Origin: a virus
IMG/VR virus record: IMGVR_UViG_3300020158_000012
Coordinates: 1 to 34,854 of that record
Length of the DNA: 34,854 nt
Strand: one strand, 5' to 3'
The notes under the pieces: generated by a model
Seen by the model: only the letters and a program-made list of their open reading frames with translations
Told to the model about the DNA's origin: nothing
The model's database searches: none
Position numbers and translations under genes: made by a program
Part shown: positions 7,943 through 15,613 of the stretch, one piece after another
Numbering within the stretch: position 1 is the first letter of the stretch
Layout: the number at the start of each line of letters is the position of its first letter

Positions 7943-9175
7943 ATGGCAAATAATTTGCTAACTATTTCCAAGATCACCAACGAAGCGCTAATGGTCTTGG
8001 AGAATGAACTTACTTTCACTTCGGAAGTAGATCGTAACTATGACGACCAGTTCGCCGTAGTTGGTGCAAAAATCGGCAATACCGTCAATGTGAGAAAACC
8101 AGGTAGGTTTATAGGAACAACTGGCCCTGCATTGAATGTTGAAGATTTTAATGAAACTTCAGTTCCGGTAACTCTGTCTACTCAATTTCATGTGGATACG
8201 CAGTTTACCACTCAAGACCTTTCATTATCTCTTGATATGTTCTCTGACCGTGTGCTAAAGCCCGCTGTCGCTGCAATCGCTAATAAGATTGACCGCGATG
8301 GTATGGTTATGGCTAACCTTAACACCGCTAACATTGTTGGTGTTGCTGGTACGCCTCCCACAGGTTTGATTACTTATCTGACCGCTGGTGCATACATGGA
8401 CAGCGAAGGCGCTCCGCGCGATGGTCGCCGTTCTTGCATTATTGAGCCGTTTACATCTGCAACTATTGTTGACAGCCTCAAGGGTCTATTTGTGCCCCAA
8501 GAAGCTATCGGCGAACAGTATCGCAAGGGCTTGATGGGTCGTGATTCCGCTGGTGTTAACTGGAAACTTGACCAGAACGTGGTAAGCCAAACCTTTGGTT
8601 CGTGGAGCGCTAACACCATTGCGATCAACGTAACTACGGCTACCGGCTTCCTGACCTCTGGCTGGGCTTACAGCAGCACTTTGTCTATGACCGCTTCTTC
8701 GGCTTCTACTTTGAATGCCGGTGACGTGTTCACTATTCCTGGTGTGTTTGGTGCTAACCCACAGAATCGTCAGTCGTATGGCAAGCTGCGTAACTTTGTA
8801 GTTTTGTCCACCACTTCTGTCGGCACAGGCGCTACTAGCGTAACGGTTTCTCCGGCAATTATCACTGCTGGTCAATTCCAGAACGTCAGCATCACTTCTA
8901 GCGGTTCGCAAAACATTACGGCGTTTAATAACACCGGCGTGGTCTCTCCGCAAAATATGATGATGCACCGCAATGCGTTCACGCTTGCAGTCGCTGATTT
9001 GGAATTGCCGGATGGTGTGCACTTTGCTGGTCGTGCAAGCGATAAGGAAATCGGTTTGTCTATGCGTGTTGTGCGTCAGTACACCATTAACAACGACTCG
9101 ATTCCTACCCGTCTTGATGTCTTGTATGGCTGGGCTCCACTCTATCCCGAGTTGGCTTGCCGTATTGCAGCTTAA
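7943..9175 (+). CDS. major capsid protein, P22 coat-like
   Basis: This 410-residue HK97-fold coat protein is of the P22 gp5 type. The N-terminus (NEALMVLENELTFTSEVDRN, then GAKIGNTVNVRKPGRF at about 41-56), DTQFTTQDLSLSLD, and APRDGRRSCIIEP are characteristic of this family. The mid-region (about 215-310) is Ser/Thr/Gly-rich, as expected for an inserted surface domain. A good AAGGAAAAATC ribosome site precedes the ATG. It may depend on the phage GroES. Confidence 0.93.
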   Translation: MANNLLTISKITNEALMVLENELTFTSEVDRNYDDQFAVVGAKIGNTVNVRKPGRFIGTTGPALNVEDFNETSVPVTLSTQFHVDTQFTTQDLSLSLDMFSDRVLKPAVAAIANKIDRDGMVMANLNTANIVGVAGTPPTGLITYLTAGAYMDSEGAPRDGRRSCIIEPFTSATIVDSLKGLFVPQEAIGEQYRKGLMGRDSAGVNWKLDQNVVSQTFGSWSANTIAINVTTATGFLTSGWAYSSTLSMTASSASTLNAGDVFTIPGVFGANPQNRQSYGKLRNFVVLSTTSVGTGATSVTVSPAIITAGQFQNVSITSSGSQNITAFNNTGVVSPQNMMMHRNAFTLAVADLELPDGVHFAGRASDKEIGLSMRVVRQYTINNDSIPTRLDVLYGWAPLYPELACRIAA

Positions 9176-9193
9176 TCAATAAAGGAAATTATC

Positions 9194-9637
9194 ATGGCAA
9201 ATCCAGGCCCAGCAGTAACCATTTCTGCACATCCCCAAGGCGCTACTACCGGCACAACCTTGCGTCTTGTAGGCACGATTAAAAACGTGAATGCAAACAC
9301 TACCGGAAATTACGCTATCCAAGTGGTTAACTCCGCTGTGTATTTGTTGCAAAGTCTGATTGTTACCAATCTGAATAACGCAGGCGCTTCTGTCACTCCT
9401 ACCGGATTGGCAATGGGCGTTGCTACTACTTCGGGTGGTTCTAGTCTGTACGGTTCAATCACTGCCGCTAACTTGAGCACTCCTCAAGGCGTGTCGCTGG
9501 TTGCTCCTACTGCATCAACTACCGCTAACACCGTGCAAAACTTGTATTTGAACGTAACCGCTGGACTGACAACTGTCGTCACTGGCGCTACGTTTGACGT
9601 ATATGTTTACGGCTACGACTTTAGCGTACCGTTCTAA
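9194..9637 (+). CDS. small beta-rich virion protein, possible capsid decoration
   Basis: This 147-residue Ala/Thr/Ser/Gly-rich protein lacks charged clusters and consists of short beta-prone stretches. It is translated from a strong AAAGGAAATTATC leader immediately after the coat gene and is followed by a strong terminator. Position and composition suggest an abundant head decoration or head fibre protein, which is inference. I do not recognise a specific family. Confidence 0.6.
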   Translation: MANPGPAVTISAHPQGATTGTTLRLVGTIKNVNANTTGNYAIQVVNSAVYLLQSLIVTNLNNAGASVTPTGLAMGVATTSGGSSLYGSITAANLSTPQGVSLVAPTASTTANTVQNLYLNVTAGLTTVVTGATFDVYVYGYDFSVPF

Positions 9638-9650
9638 GCTGATGTAAGCG

Positions 9651-9685
9651 AAAGAGGCCATCTCTGCAAAGGGGTGGCCTTTTTT
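9651..9685 (+). terminator. strong intrinsic terminator after head genes
   Basis: An 11-pair stem (9655-9665 with 9670-9680) is closed by a GCAA tetraloop (9666-9669) and followed by a run of five to six U residues. A flanking A-run (9651-9653) could extend the stem on the other strand. This is a textbook Rho-independent terminator, placed between the coat/decoration genes and the downstream structural genes. Confidence 0.9.
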
Positions 9686-9719
9686 CGTTACAATTTAACC
9701 ACCTTTTTAAGGAATCAAA

Positions 9720-10160
9720 ATGGCAAATTCTCAAGCAATTGGCGCAGCATATCTTGACCAAGATATTGTTGATGCCAACTATTCCCTAGTAAATGCGGTG
9801 ACAGGCCAGATGGGTTACACCACTGGAAGCCCTACAACTGCAATCACTTCCGTAACTCAAGCAACTAGCAAATCAACCGGCGTAACTATCAATGCAGCAG
9901 CGGGTCAAATTGTCACAAGCAATGCGGCACTTGCAGCAGCGGCTGAAGTAGCATTTGTGGTTACAAACAGCGCAGTTAGTTTGTACGACATTCCTGTTAT
10001 TGCATTGGCATCGGGCGCTACCACTGCGGGCACTTACTTACTTTCTATTGCGGCAGTTGCCACTGGTTCATTTACCGTTGTGATTTCCAATGCAAGCGCA
10101 GGTTCGCTTAGTGAAGCTTTAACTCTTAATTTTGGCATCCTCCACGTTGCCCAACTTTAA
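9720..10160 (+). CDS. small beta-rich structural protein
   Basis: This 146-residue protein resembles a widespread small phage structural type with SVTQATSKSTGVTINAAAGQI (about residues 43-63), EVAFVVTNSAV and SAGSLSEALTLNFGI. It is Ala/Thr/Ser-rich and beta-prone. It sits downstream of the head terminator with its own AAGGAATC ribosome site and starts with the same MAN leader as its neighbours. It is probably a head-surface or head-decoration component; the precise role is unknown. Confidence 0.6.
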   Translation: MANSQAIGAAYLDQDIVDANYSLVNAVTGQMGYTTGSPTTAITSVTQATSKSTGVTINAAAGQIVTSNAALAAAAEVAFVVTNSAVSLYDIPVIALASGATTAGTYLLSIAAVATGSFTVVISNASAGSLSEALTLNFGILHVAQL

Positions 10161-10162
10161 TC

Positions 10163-10507
10163 ATGGCTAATACGTCTGTCCTACGACTAGCGGGTAAAAC
10201 AACCGCTGTTTCTGTGACAGCATCTTCTACGTCTGCTACCATTGTTGAAGACCAAACGAACGACCAAGTAAACTTTGCGGCGTTCTTAAACACCGGCTCT
10301 GTAGCCGTTGCGGTCAAACTTGGTGATGCTAACGTGGGCGCTGCTGTGTTGCCGGTGTCTGGTACACCTGGCGACTTTTTGCTTCCAGCGTCAATGAGTT
10401 CGCCCATTGTGCTGGCTTGCCCAACTGTGCCATTTTATGTTCGCATGATTGGTGCAGCGGCTGGCCCTTCATTGGTTTATGTAACCCCTGTCGGCGATCA
10501 AAGCTAA
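10163..10507 (+). CDS. small structural protein
   Basis: This 114-residue beta-prone protein, rich in Ala/Val/Ser, starts two bases after the previous stop and ends just before the first fibre gene. No catalytic or membrane features are visible. Operon position between head and fibre genes suggests a virion component. The family is not recognised. Confidence 0.55.
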   Translation: MANTSVLRLAGKTTAVSVTASSTSATIVEDQTNDQVNFAAFLNTGSVAVAVKLGDANVGAAVLPVSGTPGDFLLPASMSSPIVLACPTVPFYVRMIGAAAGPSLVYVTPVGDQS

Positions 10508-10508
10508 T

Positions 10509-12902
10509 ATGACTGACCCTGCCAAAACAATAGACCAGAATATTCTGCCAGTACAGGCTTATTTCAATCTTGATGGCACTTTTCAGACGTTTATCGGGCA
10601 GGGTCAGCCATTTACAGCCACTATTAACCCAAATCAATCGGGTCTGCACATTACAAGCAGCACGATTGACAGCACAACAATTGGCGCAACAACCCCGTCC
10701 ACGGGTGTTTTTACCAACATTGCCACTAACACCGGCACAATTAGCGCAACCGCTGCAAACCCAACAGACATAGTAAACAAAGCCTATGTGGACATGACCG
10801 CCCAAGGTTATGCCATCAAAGTGGAATGCCAGGTAGCCACCACAGTCAATATTTCATTGTCCGGCCTTCAGACAATAGACGGATACACCACCTTGGCGGG
10901 TGATCGAGTATTGGTAAAAAACCAAACCAATCAGACGCAAAACGGCATTTATGTTGCCGCAGCCGGTGCATGGGCTAGGTCAACGGACGCTAACACTTAC
11001 GCTTCCCTTGTTTCTGCGTTTACTTTTATCCAAAATGGTGCAACGCAACAAAACACAGGTTGGGCTTGTACTATTCCTGCAAGTGGCACACTAGGTGTTA
11101 CTAACATCACTTGGTCGCAGCTTGCTAGTGCATCGGCATACTTTGCTGGAACGGGTCTAAACCTTGCAAGTTACACGTTTAGCATTGCCAACACTGGAGT
11201 TAGCGCGGCTTCTTACGGAACTGCATCAAGTGTTCCAACGCTTGCAATAAACGCTCAAGGCCAAATTACTAGCGCATCAAACACCGCTATCTCAATAACA
11301 AATACGCAAGTTACCGGCTTGGGCACAATGTCCACGCAAAACGCTAACAACGTAGCAATTACGGGCGGCACAATCACAGGAACGCCGATTAGCGGATCTA
11401 CAGTCGGTGGCAGCACTATCACCGCAGCAACTCAATTTAGCGGCCCTGGCACGGGTTTAACGGGCACTGCAAGCGGTTTATCTATTGGTGGTAATGCGGC
11501 TACTGCGACATCCGCTACTACGGCAGGCTCGGCGACTACGGCAACCACGGCAACTAACCTTGCGGGCGGTGCAGCGGGTTCACTTCCATATCAGTCGGCA
11601 TCGGCTACAACTGCCATGTTAGGCATCGGCTCTACAAGCCAGGTGCTTACAGTGTCAGGTGGATTGCCTGCTTGGGCATCAACATCTGGCATTGCGGTAA
11701 CAAGTTTTAATGCAGGCACTACAGGGTTTACCCCTAGTTCTGCTACCAATGGTGCAATTACGTTAGCTGGCACACTAAACACCGGCAACGGCGGCACGGG
11801 GTTAACCACATTTACATCGGGCGGCGCGGTTTACGCTACGTCAACTTCGGCATTGACCACCGGCACTTTGCCCGTGGCATCGGGTGGAACGGGGGTAACA
11901 AGTAGCACGGGAACAGGCTCGGTTGTATTGTCTACCAGCCCCACGTTTGTAACTCCTATTTTGGGCACGCCGACATCTGTTACCCTGACAAACGGCACAG
12001 GATTACCATTAACCACCGGCGTCACGGGAACGTTACCAATTGCGAACGGGGGAACAAATGGCACAGCGACTCCAATTGCGGGCACGGTGGCGTATGGCAC
12101 GGGTACGGCTTATGCGTTTACTGCGGCGGGCACTTCTGGTCAAGTCTTAACGTCTAACGCTTCGGGTGCGCCTACATGGTCAACCCCTACGGCGGCAATT
12201 ACGGTCACAGACGATACGACAACCGTATCCACTCGATACCCATTGTTTGCGTCAATCACTAGCGGGACGTTATCCACGGAATACACCAGTTCGACTAAAT
12301 ATCAATACGTCCCATCTACTGGCACATTGTCGGCAACGGTCTTTAGCGGCTCGGGCGCAAGTCTGACAAACATTCCTAATGGTGCGCTGACTAACTCAAG
12401 CATCACAATCGGCTCAACCGCGGTTAGCTTGGGCGGTACTGCAACAACCATTGCTGGCTTGACTTCGGTTACGTCTACCACTTTTGTTGGCGCTTTGACG
12501 GGTAATGCTTCTACAGCGACATCTGCGACAACCGCAGGAAATGTAACCGGCATTGTGGCAATTGCTAATGGAGGGTCTGGCGCCAGTACCGCCCAGGCTG
12601 CAATGAATGCATTTGCAGGGGATACAACTTCGGGATATTACTTACGGGGTAATGGAACAAACGTTTTAATGTCTGCTATTCAAGCGGCTGACGTTCCTAC
12701 GTTGAATCAAAATACTACCGGCACAGCAACTAATGCAACAAATATTGCAATCACTAATGACGCAGCTACGGCAACATCGGTTTATCCAACATGGGTAACA
12801 GCAAACACAGGTAATTTGCCTGTTTATGTCACTTCAACCAAACTTAGTTTTACGCCATCTACAGGCGCATTACGGGCCTCGCAACTTATAATTGCACCAT
12901 AA
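10509..12902 (+). CDS. tail-fibre-like protein with repeated GGTG motifs
   Basis: This 797-residue fibrous protein has an N-terminal domain including GVFTNIATNTGT and, at about residues 103-160, a conserved fibre module (SGLQTIDGYTTLAGDRVLVK, then QTQNGIYVAAAGAW). The rest is a long Thr/Ser/Gly/Ala beta-repeat stalk with recurring LPVASGGTGVTS, GNGGTGLTTF and IANGGSGAST units, as seen in trimeric tail fibres. It has no S74 domain of its own and ends nine bases before the second fibre gene. The two may assemble together as a two-part fibre. Confidence 0.78.
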   Translation: MTDPAKTIDQNILPVQAYFNLDGTFQTFIGQGQPFTATINPNQSGLHITSSTIDSTTIGATTPSTGVFTNIATNTGTISATAANPTDIVNKAYVDMTAQGYAIKVECQVATTVNISLSGLQTIDGYTTLAGDRVLVKNQTNQTQNGIYVAAAGAWARSTDANTYASLVSAFTFIQNGATQQNTGWACTIPASGTLGVTNITWSQLASASAYFAGTGLNLASYTFSIANTGVSAASYGTASSVPTLAINAQGQITSASNTAISITNTQVTGLGTMSTQNANNVAITGGTITGTPISGSTVGGSTITAATQFSGPGTGLTGTASGLSIGGNAATATSATTAGSATTATTATNLAGGAAGSLPYQSASATTAMLGIGSTSQVLTVSGGLPAWASTSGIAVTSFNAGTTGFTPSSATNGAITLAGTLNTGNGGTGLTTFTSGGAVYATSTSALTTGTLPVASGGTGVTSSTGTGSVVLSTSPTFVTPILGTPTSVTLTNGTGLPLTTGVTGTLPIANGGTNGTATPIAGTVAYGTGTAYAFTAAGTSGQVLTSNASGAPTWSTPTAAITVTDDTTTVSTRYPLFASITSGTLSTEYTSSTKYQYVPSTGTLSATVFSGSGASLTNIPNGALTNSSITIGSTAVSLGGTATTIAGLTSVTSTTFVGALTGNASTATSATTAGNVTGIVAIANGGSGASTAQAAMNAFAGDTTSGYYLRGNGTNVLMSAIQAADVPTLNQNTTGTATNATNIAITNDAATATSVYPTWVTANTGNLPVYVTSTKLSFTPSTGALRASQLIIAP

Positions 12903-12911
12903 GGAAGCATC

Positions 12912-14372
12912 ATGGGAACTTTAACTTTTCAAGCGACAGCAGGCGGCTCGGTTAACTTGCTAGGCCCAAATATCTCAGGCACTGTTAACCTGACATTGCC
13001 AAGCGCGGATGGCACTAGCGGACAACCATTGCAGACTAACGGCAGCGGCACGCTTTCCTTTGCTAACCTGGCAATTGCTAATGGTGGCACGGGTGTTACG
13101 TCATTTGCGGCTAACCAAATTCATTATGGGTCGTTTAGCCAATCGGCTGGATTGACCTTTGACGGGACTAACTTTGCAACTACTGGAACGGCAACTGCTG
13201 CAAAGCTAATCCCTACTGGCACATCTGTTACGGGTAACGGTATGTACCTGCCCGCTGCCAACAGCGTAGGCATATCCACAGCGGGTGCAAACGCTGTTTA
13301 TATAGACGCAAGTCAGAACGTAGGTTTTGGTACGTCATCCCCCGCAGGTTTAGCGGCAAAAACATTCACCGTTCAAACTTCTGGGTTCTCATCAGTTGCT
13401 ATTACAACTGGAGATTATTCTTCTGGCGCTGGTTCAACGACTACTCTTATTGAATCACTTGGCTCTAGGTCTGATGGCAACACAACATTTGGTGGGCGTA
13501 TTGGCGCTGCGTTTCGGCGTACAGATGGAACAGCCATTTCGTCAGGACAAGTTCTAGGCTACTACGGTCTTGGTGGTCAGTGGGGGACGGATACATCGTA
13601 CCAACAGGCAAAATTGCTTTATTCAGCTAGTATTGTTGGTGTAGCAGAAGGTTCGTTTACATCGGCAACGGCAATGCCAACTGCAATTGTATTTGGCACG
13701 GGCAGCACAGGTGGTCAATTTCAATCAGCAAATACGGCTTACGGCACAGAACGTATGCGTATTACGTCTGCTGGTAACGTAGGCGTGGGTACAAATACCC
13801 CAAGTGGTAAATTAACCGTAGTAGGACAAATTAAATCTGCTTCTGCAACGCAATCCGCTCTTTCTTTATCAAATGCCGCACAAACAACCGGATTTCTTGT
13901 TGGCAGAAGTTTTAATAGCACAGATTTACAAGACTTCTTTATTTATGACGAAACTGCGGCGGCTTCACGATTGACTATTTCATCGGCTGGAATTGTTGCC
14001 ATGCCGGTTTACGGTGCTGGTGCGGCAACATTTTCAGCATCTGGCGTCATATCGTCCGTTTCAGATGAGACATGGAAAACTAAAGATGGTGTGCCAGTTG
14101 ACCCTGATGCCATGCTTAAAAAGTTGGAGCCGGGATACTGGTATTACAACGACGAGAAAAAAGAAACTTTTGGAGTTGATAGGCATTTAGGTTTTTACGC
14201 TCAAAACGTAAACGCTGCTATTGGCCCAGAAGCAGCACCAACTCCAGAAGAAGGCAAGCCGTGGGGCTACTATGACCGCTCTGTGTTGGCTGTAGCCGTG
14301 ATGTCTTTGCAAAAAGCACTTGCAACTATTGAATCTCTAACCGCCCGTATCACGGCACTTGAATCAACCTAA
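12912..14372 (+). CDS. tail fibre/spike with C-terminal S74 self-cleaving chaperone
   Basis: This 486-residue protein has a beta-rich N-terminal stalk (TLTFQATAGGSVNLLGPNI, IANGGTGVTSFA), repeats with SxGNVGVGT-type motifs (about 290-300), and an intramolecular chaperone domain from about residue 380. The S74 catalytic dyad is visible in SDETWKTK: a Ser at the cleavage point and Lys five residues later, as in endosialidase-type chaperones. The rest of the domain has DPDAMLKKLEPGYWYYND and HLGFYAQNV and ends in a coiled coil (SLQKALATIESLTARITALE). The chaperone trimerises the fibre and then cuts itself off. Confidence 0.88.
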   Translation: MGTLTFQATAGGSVNLLGPNISGTVNLTLPSADGTSGQPLQTNGSGTLSFANLAIANGGTGVTSFAANQIHYGSFSQSAGLTFDGTNFATTGTATAAKLIPTGTSVTGNGMYLPAANSVGISTAGANAVYIDASQNVGFGTSSPAGLAAKTFTVQTSGFSSVAITTGDYSSGAGSTTTLIESLGSRSDGNTTFGGRIGAAFRRTDGTAISSGQVLGYYGLGGQWGTDTSYQQAKLLYSASIVGVAEGSFTSATAMPTAIVFGTGSTGGQFQSANTAYGTERMRITSAGNVGVGTNTPSGKLTVVGQIKSASATQSALSLSNAAQTTGFLVGRSFNSTDLQDFFIYDETAAASRLTISSAGIVAMPVYGAGAATFSASGVISSVSDETWKTKDGVPVDPDAMLKKLEPGYWYYNDEKKETFGVDRHLGFYAQNVNAAIGPEAAPTPEEGKPWGYYDRSVLAVAVMSLQKALATIESLTARITALEST

Positions 14373-14382
14373 AGGAAATATC

Positions 14383-14676
14383 ATGATTACCACTTGGAAA
14401 ATCACCCAATGTGACCGCCTCACCGCAGACGGTTTCATCACCTGTGCATACTGGACAGTAAGCGCTGTTGACGGTGACTACACCGCATCAAGCTACGGCA
14501 CTTGCGGATTTCAAGAAGCAACGCCATCCAGCCCTTATGAAAAGGTGACTGAGCAGGACGTATTGAAATGGTGCTGGGCCAGCCGCGTGGACAAGGACGC
14601 AATAGAAGCAAGCCTAGCCGCCAATATTGATTTGCAAAAGAATCCCGTTGTCGCGCAAGGACTGCCGTGGCAGTAA
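14383..14676 (+). CDS. MITTWK-type small phage protein, copy 1
   Basis: This 97-residue protein starts at the ATG at 14383 (AAAGGAAATATC upstream); the in-frame TTG at 14359 lies in the fibre gene. It is a small beta/helix protein of a type often found beside phage tail genes (MITTWKI, WTVSAVDGDYTASSYGTCGF, PYEKVTEQDVLKW, VVAQGLPW), possibly the family catalogued as DUF7936 (from memory). A second, diverged copy is encoded at 15610. Function is unknown. It overlaps the next gene by ten bases. Confidence 0.68.
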   Translation: MITTWKITQCDRLTADGFITCAYWTVSAVDGDYTASSYGTCGFQEATPSSPYEKVTEQDVLKWCWASRVDKDAIEASLAANIDLQKNPVVAQGLPWQ

Positions 14677-14996
14677 TCACCGTCATTGCTGCGCTCTGGC
14701 TTTTTTACGTCTTTTACGTTTTCACAATGGGCGTGTATCGCGTGCAGCTTGCGGGTAAGCTAACGGGCCTGTCTAAGGTGCTGCTGATGCCTTTTGTGGT
14801 TATTGCGGTGTTGATGGACGTAGTGTGCCAGATGACGGTGGCAACCATAGTTTTTGCGGAATTGCCAAAAGAGTGGTTAGTTACTGCAAGACTGCAACGT
14901 TACATAGCTGGCAACGATGGATGGAGAAAAACGGCGGCAATGTATGTGTGCAATAATTTGTTAGACCCTTTTGACCCAAATGGAAAGCATTGTTAA
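14667..14996 (+). CDS. small membrane protein ending LLDPFDPNGKHC
   Basis: This 109-residue protein starts at GTG inside the previous gene. Two transmembrane segments are visible: residues about 2-22 (VITVIAALWLFYVFYVFTMG) and about 34-56 (VLLMPFVVIAVLMDVVCQMT). The soluble tail has LVTARLQRYIAGNDGWRKTA and ends LLDPFDPNGKHC, a C-terminal pattern that recurs in small membrane proteins of betaproteobacterial phages. Topology fits a lysis or envelope-modifying factor, but no function is established. Its stop codon (14994-14996) lies inside the 5' strand of the riboswitch outer stem. Confidence 0.7.
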   Translation: MAVITVIAALWLFYVFYVFTMGVYRVQLAGKLTGLSKVLLMPFVVIAVLMDVVCQMTVATIVFAELPKEWLVTARLQRYIAGNDGWRKTAAMYVCNNLLDPFDPNGKHC

Positions 14997-15070
14997 CTGG
15001 CATACTTATGCGAAAGCAAAGGACGCAAAGCTACCGGACTAAAGCGTAAAGCTATGTCAGCGGGGTTGCA
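14991..15070 (+). promoter_or_regulatory. cyclic di-GMP-I (GEMM-I) riboswitch aptamer
   Basis: The sequence carries the conserved elements of the c-di-GMP-I aptamer in order. A GGC (14999-15001) is followed by a hairpin with a GAAA tetraloop (stem 15005-15011 with 15016-15021, loop 15012-15015). Then come the invariant GGACGCAAAGC (15021-15031), CCGG (15034-15037), and the tetraloop receptor ACTAAA (15038-15043) facing TATGT (15053-15057) with a GC/GC stem and short loop between. It ends with AGCGGGGTT (15059-15067). The outer stem pairs TG, T, AAC (14991-14997) with GTTGCA (15065-15070). Compared with the Vibrio Vc2 aptamer, receptor differences covary (A-U in place of C-G). The 3' stem ends seven bases before an AGGA ribosome site for the 15090 gene, so translational control is plausible. 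No terminator is visible. Confidence 0.88.
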
Positions 15071-15089
15071 TAATCTAGGAAAACTGGAT

Positions 15090-15431
15090 ATGTCTGAAAT
15101 CAACGCTTCAAACTGGTTTGTGGATAAATTGTTACCACCCGCGCTACTGGTGCTGGTGACAAGTATTGGCGGGGCTTCGTGGACGATATGGAATAATTTG
15201 AACGAATTAAAAACTTTGGTAATAAACCAAGATAAAGAGATACAAACTATAAAATCAATGCAATTGCAATTAGTGGCAAAATCGGAGTTAGATAGCACCA
15301 TTAAAAATCTCAAGCAGCAAATAGAGATTGGGATGCTACGTAGCAAGATACCGCACAAGGCAAACAACAAGGTGTACGAGGAAGAATTTAAGTTGTTTGG
15401 TTTAGACGAAAAAGCATACGAAAAGCATTAA
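15090..15431 (+). CDS. membrane/coiled-coil protein under the c-di-GMP riboswitch
   Basis: This 113-residue protein has a short N-terminal region, one transmembrane segment at about residues 12-33 (KLLPPALLVLVTSIGGASWTI) and a long charged coiled coil (about 36-80), then a basic/acidic tail. The ATG at 15090 with AGGA ten bases upstream is chosen because the in-frame ATG at 15054 lies inside the riboswitch receptor helix. The layout (one TM plus coiled coil) recalls small phage holin-accessory or envelope-anchored proteins, but no family is recognised. Riboswitch control suggests that its level responds to host c-di-GMP. Confidence 0.7.
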   Translation: MSEINASNWFVDKLLPPALLVLVTSIGGASWTIWNNLNELKTLVINQDKEIQTIKSMQLQLVAKSELDSTIKNLKQQIEIGMLRSKIPHKANNKVYEEEFKLFGLDEKAYEKH

Positions 15432-15457
15432 CGGGAAGCCGCCACCCGACCTTGGCG
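15432..15457 (+). promoter_or_regulatory. possible H-type RNA pseudoknot before the 15470 gene
   Basis: CGGG (15432-15435) can pair with CCCG (15445-15448), while CGCC (15440-15443) pairs with GGCG (15454-15457). These are two interlocking four-base GC stems with loops of four, one and five bases. It ends two bases before the GGAG ribosome site (15460-15463). It could modulate translation of the 47-residue protein. Short stems can arise by chance. Confidence 0.35.
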
Positions 15458-15469
15458 CTGGAGTTGATA

Positions 15470-15613
15470 ATGGAAAAAATAACTTTGTCGGTAAATTTGA
15501 TTAACGCTGTACTTCAATATTTAGGAACGCAACCATATCAAAATGTTTATCAATTGGTAGAGGCTATGCAAAAAGAGGCTAAACAACAAACCGAAGTTAA
15601 AGAGCCGGAATGA
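15470..15613 (+). CDS. 47-residue hypothetical protein
   Basis: This is a tiny protein with the pattern MEKITLSVNLINAVLQYLGT then an acidic/Gln-rich helix (LVEAMQKEAKQQ). It has a good GGAG ribosome site six bases upstream and its stop overlaps the next ATG (ATGA). Similar short proteins occur in phage structural operons. Function is unknown. Confidence 0.65.
   Translation: MEKITLSVNLINAVLQYLGTQPYQNVYQLVEAMQKEAKQQTEVKEPE

Noticed and set aside
8486-9022. 178-residue minus-strand ORF opposite the coat gene
   Set aside because: The opposite frame encodes the clearly recognised major capsid protein, and this ORF has no ribosome site or family pattern.
9665-9694. Possible promoter TGCAAA/TACAAT after the head terminator
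   Set aside because: The -35 is poor and lies inside the terminator stem; only the -10-like TACAAT is suggestive.
15054-15089. Upstream in-frame ATG (15054) as start of the 15090 gene
   Set aside because: It lies within the riboswitch tetraloop-receptor helix and has no good ribosome site; the ATG at 15090 follows AGGA at a usable distance.
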